Shown: one piece after another, positions 1-6,228 of the stretch
Layout of the letters: every line of letters starts with the position of its first letter
Numbering within the stretch: the stretch's first letter is position 1
Source of the DNA: Bacilli bacterium
GTDB lineage: Bacteria; Bacillota_I; Bacilli_A; RF39; UBA660
Reading direction: 5' to 3'
Length of the DNA: 9,296 bases
Assembly (NCBI GenBank): GCA_900758895.1
Contig: CAAETG010000157.1
Location: forward strand, 1-9,296
Notes under the pieces: generated by a model
What the model was told of the DNA's origin: nothing
The model's input: only the letters and a program-made list of their open reading frames with translations
Databases searched by the model: none
Translations under genes and position numbers: made by a program

Positions 1-27
1 AGATATTATAAGTATATCAAAAGATAC

Positions 28-51
28 AAAAAAACTGATAAACTATCAACT
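28..51 (-). terminator. Terminator overlapping the stop of the small membrane-protein gene
   Basis: AGTTGATA (51-44) pairs with TATCAGTT (40-33) with two wobble pairs and a 3-nt loop. It runs into a tract of seven T (34-28). The TGA stop lies within the 5' arm. The stem is AT-rich and weak, but the T tract is good. No further gene is seen between here and the left edge. Confidence 0.6.
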
Positions 52-594
52 TTTAACTTTGACATATTTATCAGTTTCTATATTAACATTTATATTTTGT
101 TTTGTTTCCTCATTACTATTTGTTATTCCATTGTTTTTGGCTTCTTTTTCTTTCTTTGATTGATTTGTATTATTAGTGGTTGTTTGATTGTTCGAAGAAT
201 TTGTTTGGTTAGAAGAATTGTTGTTGTCTGTATTTGAATCTAATGAAGAGTTTTCATTTTGAGTTTCTTCTTCCTCTTCTTTTTGTTTTTCTTTTTCAGC
301 ACGTTTTACAATTACTTCTTTAGTAGCAGTTATTTCGATTGGTGATGTTTCTTTTAAACTACTATTTTGATAAGTAATTGTTACTTCATCGCCTAGTTCA
401 TAACTGTTTTCGGTATTTTTAACTAAATAATCGCCATTTTTACTTTCTAAAATAATATAGTTATCTCCACTTACGATTACTGTACCCGTAATACTTTGCT
501 CTTGATCTTTCGTTGTTAGAAAATAAATGCCAATTAAAGCGGCAATAAAAAGAATGATTGATATTACTAATATTACACTTTTCTTTTTAGACAT
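46..594 (-). CDS. Small membrane-anchored protein with Asn/Ser/Thr/Gln-rich tail, function unknown
   Basis: I do not recognise the family. The start MSKKKS with a hydrophobic helix at residues 6-27 indicates a signal anchor with the rest outside the cell. There is no lipobox Cys after the helix, so it is not a lipoprotein. Residues 35-97 look like a small beta domain of alternating strands (ITGTVIVSGDNYIILESKNG, YELGDEVTITYQ), perhaps OB-like. A Glu/Lys-rich stretch (98-110) leads to a low-complexity region in which 32 of residues 111-146 are Asn, Ser, Thr or Gln, probably an unstructured wall-spanning linker. The last part (NINVNIETDKYVKVKS) has beta character. I chose the ATG at 594 (182 residues) because a GTG three codons upstream at 603 would sit only 1 nt from the AGGA site. 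It has its own promoter and terminator, so it is a separate unit from the gat operon. Confidence 0.85.
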   Translation of the reverse strand: MSKKKSVILVISIILFIAALIGIYFLTTKDQEQSITGTVIVSGDNYIILESKNGDYLVKNTENSYELGDEVTITYQNSSLKETSPIEITATKEVIVKRAEKEKQKEEEEETQNENSSLDSNTDNNNSSNQTNSSNNQTTTNNTNQSKKEKEAKNNGITNSNEETKQNINVNIETDKYVKVKS

Positions 595-614
595 ACTATT
601 CACTTCCTAGTTTT

Positions 615-643
615 ATTATACACGAAAAAAGATGAAATGTAAA
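615..643 (-). promoter_or_regulatory. Sigma-A-type promoter of the small membrane-protein gene
   Basis: TTTACA (643-638) and a perfect TATAAT (620-615) are separated by 17 nt on the minus strand. The predicted start near 608 leaves a leader of only about 14 nt, which still includes the AGGAAG ribosome binding site. The -35 lies within the gatB terminator hairpin. Confidence 0.8.
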
Positions 644-651
644 ATTTCACC
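625..651 (-). terminator. Rho-independent terminator of the hisS-gatB operon
   Basis: Just after the gatB stop, GGTGAAAT (651-644) pairs with ATTTCATC (638-631) with one G-U pair and a 5-nt loop, followed by six T (630-625). The stem can be lengthened by A-T pairs at its base. The loop and 3' arm also hold the -35 of the next promoter. Confidence 0.85.
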
Positions 652-655
652 TTCC

Positions 656-2083
656 TTATTTTAGCTTTTCGGTTAAGATTTCTTTGGTTAAAACGGGATT
701 GGCTTTTCCTCTTGTTTGTTTCATTACTTGACCCACAAAATAATCAAAAATATTCGTTCTACCATTTTTATATTCTTCAATTTGAGCTTCGTTATTAGCA
801 AGAATTTCTTCAATAATTTTGGTAAGTTCATCTTGATCACTTATTTGAGCATTTTCTTTGCTAATGAAGTCTTTTACTTCTTTTTTCTCTTCGATTATTT
901 TTTCAAATATTTCTTTTGCTTGTTTCGAACTAATTGTTTTTTTATTTAATTCATCAATTAAATCTTTTAATCTTTTAGGAGTTAGATATAAATCATTGAT
1001 ATTGCTATTATTTTTGTTTATATATCCTAATATTTGCGTAATAATCCAGTTTGCTGCAGCTTTTGCATCCATTTGAAGTGCTAAACATTCTTCAAAATAA
1101 TCTGATATTGCTTTCTCTTTTACAAGTATTTCGGCATCATAATTAGATAATCCGTGATTATTTATGTAGTCATATTTGCGCTCTAAATGAAGTCTCGGAA
1201 TGGTTGATGCCACTTTCTTTTTCCATTCATCACTCATTTTGTATTTTGGAATATTTGGTTCCACAAAATACTTGTAATCAATCGCGTCTACTTTACTACG
1301 CATTCTAATCGTGGTTCCAGTCTCTTCATCCCATCTTCTGGTTTCTTGTTCGACCTCGTCGTATCTACCTTCTTCTTTTAATTTGGTTTGTCTTGCTATT
1401 TCATAATTAATGACACCAGCAACACCACCAAGAGAATTAACATTTTTGGTTTCCACTTTGGTACCTAACTCTTTAGCGTCTTCATCAGCAATAGAAACAT
1501 TTACATCACAACGAATTTGGCCTCGTTTGGTATCGGCATCCGATACTCCTAAATAACGATATACCCTTATCATGTGTTCCATGAATGCTACTGCTTCTTC
1601 GGCCGAATGGAAACATGGCTCTGTTACCAGTTCAAATAAGGGAACACCAGAACGATTATAATCGATATTAGAAGTATCAAAAAAGTGATCTAAACTAGCA
1701 GAGTCTTCTTCTAGATGAACATCATGAATATAAACAGGAATTAATTTTCCGTTTACTTCTATTTCAATTTTACCATTTGTACCTATTGGTTTTGTCATTT
1801 GCGTAATTTGATAGCCTTTTGGTAGATCGGGATAATAATAGTTTTTCCGATCAAACATCATATATTCTGGTGTAGTACAATTGAGAGCTATACTTACTTT
1901 TAAAGCATCTTCCACACATTTTTTATTTACTACGGGAAGTGTTCCTGGAAATGCCATATCAAGAGGAGCAATATGAGAATTTGGTGTTTCACTATAAGTG
2001 TTTTTAGCGGCTGAAAATACTTTGGAATTGCTTTTAAATTCACAATGCATTTCCAAACCAATGGTTGCTATTTGTTTTTTCAT
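656..2083 (-). CDS. gatB: Asp-tRNA(Asn)/Glu-tRNA(Gln) amidotransferase subunit B
   Basis: GatB phosphorylates the carboxylate of the misacylated amino acid on tRNA with ATP and then amidates it with ammonia from GatA. The 475 residues match the family. Visible signatures: ATIGLEMHCEF (6-16), FPGTLPVVN (45-53), NYYYPDLPKGYQIT (81-94), the metal-binding region HDVHLEEDSAS (120-130), the family signature DYNRSGVPLFELVTEP (141-156), RCDVNVS (191-197), and VETKNVNS (210-217). The C-terminal helical and YqeY-like tail, which grips the tRNA, runs from about 330 and includes FVGQVMKQTRGKANP (449-463). The ATG at 2083 overlaps the gatA stop as ATGA, behind an AAAGGAG site. It is the last gene of the operon: a terminator hairpin begins 5 nt after its TAA. 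Confidence 0.98.
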   Translation of the reverse strand: MKKQIATIGLEMHCEFKSNSKVFSAAKNTYSETPNSHIAPLDMAFPGTLPVVNKKCVEDALKVSIALNCTTPEYMMFDRKNYYYPDLPKGYQITQMTKPIGTNGKIEIEVNGKLIPVYIHDVHLEEDSASLDHFFDTSNIDYNRSGVPLFELVTEPCFHSAEEAVAFMEHMIRVYRYLGVSDADTKRGQIRCDVNVSIADEDAKELGTKVETKNVNSLGGVAGVINYEIARQTKLKEEGRYDEVEQETRRWDEETGTTIRMRSKVDAIDYKYFVEPNIPKYKMSDEWKKKVASTIPRLHLERKYDYINNHGLSNYDAEILVKEKAISDYFEECLALQMDAKAAANWIITQILGYINKNNSNINDLYLTPKRLKDLIDELNKKTISSKQAKEIFEKIIEEKKEVKDFISKENAQISDQDELTKIIEEILANNEAQIEEYKNGRTNIFDYFVGQVMKQTRGKANPVLTKEILTEKLK

Positions 2084-3534
2084 AGACTCTTCTCCTTTGC
2101 TATTTGGCCTTTATATGGCATTTTACTTTCTAGAGTATAAGCAATATTTAAAATATTTTCATCATCATAACAATTACCTGTCATATTGATTCCTACTGGT
2201 AAACCATTTATAAAACCGTTTGGAATCGTGATTGATGGGAAACCACCAAAATTACCAATTTGTAAGTGCTCTTCTAATACATTTGTTGATGCATCAATTA
2301 CATCTTTATCTTCCTCAAACTTTTTAGCTGGGCCACTTGATACTGGTAAAATTAAACAATCATAGGTTTTAAATAATTCTTTCATTTGATCAACAATTAA
2401 TCTTCTTACTCGTTGCGCATTTTTAAAATAACGCTCTTGATTTTCTTTTTGTAACACATAAGAACCAATCACGAATCTTCTTTTTATTAATGGAGAAAAT
2501 CCAAGGGTACGATGATCTTTCATCATTTCAAACACATTTTGTTTTTCACTTCTTGGTCCAAAAATAATTCCTGTTAAATTTGACATATTACTTGTTGCTT
2601 CGGCACAAGATATTACTACATAGACACTAGCGATCGCATTTAACAATCTTTGATCCATGCTTACTTCTTCAATCGTTGCCCCTTCTTCTTTTAGTAATTC
2701 TAAGGTTTGATGGAAATTCTTTAAATGTTCTTTTAATGTTTCATCAGCATTTGGATAATTTTTGATATCACAAATTTCTTTGATATAAAATAGTTTCTTT
2801 CCTTTGATATTACCTGTAAGCGCTTCTTTTAAATGTATTTTGCTAGAGTCCCAACTTGTCATATCATTTTCGTCGATTCCTTTCATGATATCACATACAA
2901 TGGCGGCATCTAAAACACTTCTTGTTAAGAGGCCACAATGATCTAGGCTACTTGCAAAAGGAAATAGGCCATAACGAGATAACATGCCATAAGTAGGTTT
3001 GTAGCCAACAATTCCACAGTAAGCAGCAGGTTTACGAATTGAGTCTCCTGTATCACTACCTAAGGCAAAAGGATAAACACCACTTGCTACCGCACAAGCA
3101 GAACCAGCTGAAGAACCAGCACACATTCTGGTAGGATCCCAAGGATTTAAAACAGGACCAGTATGAGGCGTTGTTCCTGTTCCTCCCATACCAAATTCAT
3201 CTAAAGCAGTTTTATTCGTCATAATAGCTCCTGCATCAAACAATTTTTGAACTACCGTTGCCGTATAAAAAGGGACATAATTTTTAAGGGTATTAGAAGA
3301 ACCAGTTGATAAAACATCTTTCGTTGAATAATTGTCTTTTACACCAAAAGGAATTCCTGATACCAAAGAATCTGTTATCTTTGTTTCTTTGGCATCATCA
3401 CAAATCGTTACAAAAGCATTGTATTTTGTTTCTACTTCATGAGATTTTTTAAGGGATTCTTTTACTAATTCTTCACTTGTTACTTTTCCAGTCTTTAGTA
3501 GTTCATGAAGTTCTGTTATACTTTTTTCTAACAT
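2080..3534 (-). CDS. gatA: Asp-tRNA(Asn)/Glu-tRNA(Gln) amidotransferase subunit A, with altered amidase motifs
   Basis: GatA is the amidase-signature subunit that hydrolyses glutamine and supplies ammonia to GatB. I chose the ATG at 3534 (MLEKSITELHELL), 1 nt after gatC and behind an AGGTGG site. This gives 484 residues, the usual size. An upstream ATG at 3588 would add 18 residues inside gatC. The Ser-cisSer-Lys triad is intact: Lys66 in GVKDN, Ser141 in AGSSAGS and Ser165 in TGDSIR, with the same spacing as K79/S154/S178 of Staphylococcus GatA. Differences from the common form: TGGS is TGDS (Asp164), DEFAMGSSTENS is DEFGMGGTGTTPH, GGSSGGS is AGSSAGS, and the position of the glutamine-binding Asp425 appears to be Glu (LEEHLQIGNFGGFPS). 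KRRFVIG keeps the substrate-binding Arg region. Such motifs recall GatA of Mollicutes. The TGA stop overlaps the gatB start by 4 nt. Confidence 0.95.
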   Translation of the reverse strand: MLEKSITELHELLKTGKVTSEELVKESLKKSHEVETKYNAFVTICDDAKETKITDSLVSGIPFGVKDNYSTKDVLSTGSSNTLKNYVPFYTATVVQKLFDAGAIMTNKTALDEFGMGGTGTTPHTGPVLNPWDPTRMCAGSSAGSACAVASGVYPFALGSDTGDSIRKPAAYCGIVGYKPTYGMLSRYGLFPFASSLDHCGLLTRSVLDAAIVCDIMKGIDENDMTSWDSSKIHLKEALTGNIKGKKLFYIKEICDIKNYPNADETLKEHLKNFHQTLELLKEEGATIEEVSMDQRLLNAIASVYVVISCAEATSNMSNLTGIIFGPRSEKQNVFEMMKDHRTLGFSPLIKRRFVIGSYVLQKENQERYFKNAQRVRRLIVDQMKELFKTYDCLILPVSSGPAKKFEEDKDVIDASTNVLEEHLQIGNFGGFPSITIPNGFINGLPVGINMTGNCYDDENILNIAYTLESKMPYKGQIAKEKSL

Positions 3535-3535
3535 G

Positions 3536-3832
3536 CTAATCCACCACCTTTGGTACTTCAATTTCTCTTCCATCTGTTTTACCGGCATTTCTTAGCGCAT
3601 CTTCAATTGGAATTGATTCTTCAGCGATATCGCTTCTTAATTCAAAAGTAAAATCATCTAGCGCATGGGTCATTGGTTCTACCGTTTCAATATTTGGAAT
3701 TTCATTGATTAAATCGATATTTTTATCAATGGCTTCAAATTCATCTAAAACCATTTTATTTTCTTTATCGGTTAAGCCAATTAATAATTTTTCAGCATAA
3801 TCATCGACCATTTCTTTTGTAAATTTACTCAT
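3536..3832 (-). CDS. gatC: Asp-tRNA(Asn)/Glu-tRNA(Gln) amidotransferase subunit C
   Basis: GatC is the small subunit that wraps around GatA and holds the GatCAB complex together. The 98 residues match the usual size of about 95. The N-terminal helical part (SKFTKEMVDDYAEKLLIGLT) is followed by IETVEPMTHALD (48-59), which matches the family's NVEPTSHVL-type segment, then the extended tail with RSDIAEES, EDALRNAGKTDG and EVPKVVD, matching the usual EDxP, L-x-NAP and VPxVL positions. The divergence is typical of this poorly conserved subunit. The ATG lies inside the end of the kinase gene (8-nt overlap), with AAAGGA upstream. The stop is 1 nt from the gatA start chosen here. The order C-A-B is the standard gat order. 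Confidence 0.93.
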   Translation of the reverse strand: MSKFTKEMVDDYAEKLLIGLTDKENKMVLDEFEAIDKNIDLINEIPNIETVEPMTHALDDFTFELRSDIAEESIPIEDALRNAGKTDGREIEVPKVVD

Positions 3833-4391
3833 TGTTAAGTCCTTTCTTTTCCATTTCTGTTAAAATATTTTCTAGACGAACTTTAAAGTCTGTGACGGTT
3901 TTATTATTGTCAATATAGTAGTCGGCGTAAGCGATGGGGCCGGCTTTAGCAATATTTTCGATTTCGGCAATATCTCTTTTTTCTGCTTCTTCTTTGGTTA
4001 AACTTCTTTCTGGACGCATGCTTAACCTTTGGTAACGAAGAGTTTTATCGGTAATGATAGCAATTGTGGTTAATTCGTCCGCAAATTCTTCTTTTAATAT
4101 CTTTAATTCATCCCAAGAATAAAGTCCGTCTAAAACAACATCATCATTTTTGGCAAGTTCTTTTATTTTAGGAAGTAAGATGATAGCATAAGCGCCCATT
4201 CCTAACTCGCTTCTTAATTTTTCACGCATATATTTTTCGTTTTCGGGAGTATCTTCTAATCCTTCTTCTTTTAATTTATCTAGGGTGACACCTCCAAAAT
4301 AAACTTTTTTAAAACTTTTTTCTTCTAGTAATTGGCACGCTACTGATTTACCAGAACCGCACATTCCGACAATGGCAATTATTTTTTTCAT
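3825..4391 (-). CDS. UPF0200-like P-loop nucleotide kinase (dephospho-CoA-kinase-like)
   Basis: A small P-loop NTPase of 188 residues. Walker A is GMCGSGKS (9-16). A hydrophobic strand ending in an acidic residue, VVLDGLYSWDE (85-95), probably gives the Walker B Asp88. The part from RYQRLSMRPER (119-129) through EKRDIAEIE (137-145) looks like an arginine-bearing lid. The order TPEN (48-51), LDGLYSWDEL, RxxRL and ADYYIDN (156-162) fits, from memory, the UPF0200/COG0237-related group found in archaea and some Bacillota, often annotated as AAA ATPase or dephospho-CoA kinase. The substrate is unknown. It is unlikely to be the main coaE product, because the family signature is UPF0200-like. It starts 8 nt after asnS, and its last 8 nt overlap the start of gatC (ATGAGTAA), tying it to the amidotransferase genes. 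Confidence 0.85.
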   Translation of the reverse strand: MKKIIAIVGMCGSGKSVACQLLEEKSFKKVYFGGVTLDKLKEEGLEDTPENEKYMREKLRSELGMGAYAIILLPKIKELAKNDDVVLDGLYSWDELKILKEEFADELTTIAIITDKTLRYQRLSMRPERSLTKEEAEKRDIAEIENIAKAGPIAYADYYIDNNKTVTDFKVRLENILTEMEKKGLNNE

Positions 4392-4395
4392 ACTA

Positions 4396-4402
4396 CCTCC
4401 TA
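4396..4402 (-). promoter_or_regulatory. Kinase-gene ribosome binding site overlapping the asnS stop
   Basis: TAGGAGG again combines a stop (asnS TAG, 4402-4400) with AGGAGG, 4 nt before the ATG at 4391. It repeats the hisS/aspS junction exactly and supports translational coupling of asnS to the kinase gene. Confidence 0.85.
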
Positions 4403-5764
4403 AAACTCACAGTTCTTTGGTGTTCTTGGATAAGGAATGACATCCCGAATATTATCAACACCTGTTAGATAGATAAGTAATCGCTCAAAACCCATACCGA
4501 ATCCAGAATGAATACAACCACCATATTTTCTTAAGTTTAAATACCAATCCATAGAATTTGGATCCATGTTTAGTTCTTTCATTCTTGTAATGAGTTTATC
4601 ATAATTTTCTTCTCTTTGACTTCCTCCCATGAGTTCTCCAGCTCCAGGTACTTCAAGGTCAACGGCTGCAACTGTTTTGCCATCAGCGTTTTGTTTCATA
4701 TAGAATGCCTTAATATCTTTTGGCCAATTCTTAATAAAAACAGGGCCATTAAAATATTCTGTTAAATATTTTTCGTGTTCTTTTGCTATATCTTCGCCAT
4801 AAGTTGGTTCAAATTCCCATTTTACATCGGCATTTTTCAAAATCGTAATTGCTTCTTCATGATCAATTCGCGTAAAATGGCTCTTTACTAATTTTTCTAA
4901 TTTTTCTTTTAATCCTTTTTCTACAAATGTATCAAAAAATTCAATTTCCTTTGAAGCATGTTCTAATACATAATTTACAATATACTTTAACATATCTTCC
5001 ATGATATTCATGTCACCTTCTAAATCACAAAAGGCAATTTCTGGTTCAATCATCCAGAATTCTGAGGCATGGGTTTTGGTATTGGAGTTTTCTGCTCTAA
5101 AGGTTGGCCCAAACGTATATGTTTTTTTGAAAGCAAGTGCAAATGTTTCGGCTTCTAATTGACCGCTTACCGTTAAATTAGTCATTTTTCCAAAAAAATC
5201 TTTGCTATAATCTGGTTCTCCTTTTAGCTTATCTAAAGGGAGTGTTGTTACTTGAAACATTTCCCCTGCTCCTTCACAATCACTTGCAGTAATTAAAGGA
5301 GCATGAAAATAAACATAGCCACGATCTTGGAAATATTTATGAATGGCATATGCAGCAATACTTCTTACTCGAAATACAGCTTGAAATAAATTGGTTCTGG
5401 GTCTTAAATAAGCTTGTTCACGAAGAAATTCTCTTGTATGACGTTTTGGTTGGATTGGATAATCTTCAGGACAATCTCCTAATAGTTTTATGCTCATAGC
5501 ATGCATTTCATAGTCTTGTTTTCCTTCAGAAGGAACAATAATACCTACTACTTCAATGGCACTTCCCACTAATAATTTTCTTACTTCATCAAAATTTTCT
5601 AGACTCTCATCATAAACAATTTGTAAATGTTCGAAAGTTGTACCATCAGAAAAATCAATAAAGCCAAAAGTTTTTTGGTCACGATGTAGCCTAATCCAAC
5701 CTTCCACTTTCACTTCTTTATCTTTATAATCTTCTATATTTTTAAATAAATCTCTTAAATCCAT
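4400..5764 (-). CDS. asnS: Asparaginyl-tRNA synthetase (AsnRS)
   Basis: Class IIb synthetase that charges tRNA-Asn directly with asparagine. The 454 residues match the family length. The N-terminal OB-fold (about 17-95, VEGWIRLHRDQKTFGFIDFSDG) binds the anticodon. The core shows APLITASDCEGAGEMF (155-170) at motif 1, LTVSGQLEAE (197-206), motif 2 FRAENSNTKTHASEF (222-236), ELMGGSQREENYD (387-399) and motif 3 HSGFGMGFERL (419-429). It ends in PRTPKNCEF, typical of AsnRS and unlike AspRS. The presence of a clear AsnRS means Asn-tRNA can be made without amidation, so GatCAB further along the operon is not strictly needed for Asn. The start is 2 nt after the preceding stop. The TAG stop overlaps the next gene's AGGAGG site. 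Confidence 0.98.
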   Translation of the reverse strand: MDLRDLFKNIEDYKDKEVKVEGWIRLHRDQKTFGFIDFSDGTTFEHLQIVYDESLENFDEVRKLLVGSAIEVVGIIVPSEGKQDYEMHAMSIKLLGDCPEDYPIQPKRHTREFLREQAYLRPRTNLFQAVFRVRSIAAYAIHKYFQDRGYVYFHAPLITASDCEGAGEMFQVTTLPLDKLKGEPDYSKDFFGKMTNLTVSGQLEAETFALAFKKTYTFGPTFRAENSNTKTHASEFWMIEPEIAFCDLEGDMNIMEDMLKYIVNYVLEHASKEIEFFDTFVEKGLKEKLEKLVKSHFTRIDHEEAITILKNADVKWEFEPTYGEDIAKEHEKYLTEYFNGPVFIKNWPKDIKAFYMKQNADGKTVAAVDLEVPGAGELMGGSQREENYDKLITRMKELNMDPNSMDWYLNLRKYGGCIHSGFGMGFERLLIYLTGVDNIRDVIPYPRTPKNCEF

Positions 5765-5766
5765 TT

Positions 5767-6153
5767 TTATCTTCTCCCTCTATTTTCTTCTAATGTATTT
5801 TTTATTGCTCCTAAAGTTTCATTTCGCATACTGTGAAAAGTTTCGTCTTTTGCTAGTAATTTGTTTAATTTTTTGGTTGTTTTTTCTAATGTTTCTAATA
5901 AGCTGCCATTTCGTAACATAGTAAGCATATCAGGGTTGATATTAGCTAGATAACAAATTGTTAAATAATTTGCTATTTCTCTGTATTTTGTTGTTGCTAA
6001 TTTACTAAAAAAGACATTTTCTTCAATGGTTGCTAATCCATCAAAGTTCTTATTCCACCAACCCATTATTATTCTTGCTGTTTCTTCGTCAGAATAATGA
6101 CTAACATAGATATAAATCCCAAAATTTACACTTCCACTAAATCCGTCTTTCAT
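5767..6153 (-). CDS. 128-residue protein of unknown function, coupled to asnS
   Basis: I do not recognise this family. The protein starts MKDGFSGSVNFGIYIYVSHY, has an aromatic patch (IIMGWWNKNFDGL, about residues 28-40) and then looks mainly helical, with a Lys/Leu-rich segment (LEKTTKKLNKLLAKDE, about 89-104) and a basic end (ENRGRR). There is no signal peptide, clear membrane helix, zinc motif or P-loop, so it is probably cytoplasmic. The ATG at 6153 has AGGA 8 nt upstream, and an in-frame TAA near 6176 excludes a much longer start. Its TAA is 2 nt from the asnS ATG, so the asnS ribosome binding site (GGGAG) lies in its last codons and the two genes are probably translated together. Codon choice looks like its neighbours. 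A role linked to AsnRS or tRNA charging is only inferred from position. Confidence 0.8.
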   Translation of the reverse strand: MKDGFSGSVNFGIYIYVSHYSDEETARIIMGWWNKNFDGLATIEENVFFSKLATTKYREIANYLTICYLANINPDMLTMLRNGSLLETLEKTTKKLNKLLAKDETFHSMRNETLGAIKNTLEENRGRR

Positions 6154-6228
6154 CAGTTTTCCTACTTTCTTTTATATGTACTTTTTATAATTGTGAAAAT
6201 AAATCTTTTCCGTTATCATAATCGTTTT

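Noticed and set aside
595..603. GTG start at 603 for the small membrane protein
   Set aside because: The AGGA site would be 1 nt away. The ATG at 594 has suitable spacing and begins the typical MSKKKS signal-anchor sequence.
2080..2083. TGA read as Trp, as in many Mollicutes
   Set aside because: gatA ends in TGA at the expected family length within an ATGA overlap, reading through would stop within a few codons, and Trp residues checked use TGG.
3535..3588. Longer gatA beginning at the ATG at 3588
   Set aside because: It would overlap gatC by 53 nt and add 18 residues not seen in GatA. The ATG at 3534 gives family length, a proper ribosome binding site and a 1-nt junction.
6171..6199. Possible promoter (TTTTCA, 17 nt, TATAAA) in the aspS to 128-aa gap
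   Set aside because: The -35 is poor, and the implied start near 6164 would fall inside the ribosome binding site of the gene. AT-rich gaps give such matches by chance.
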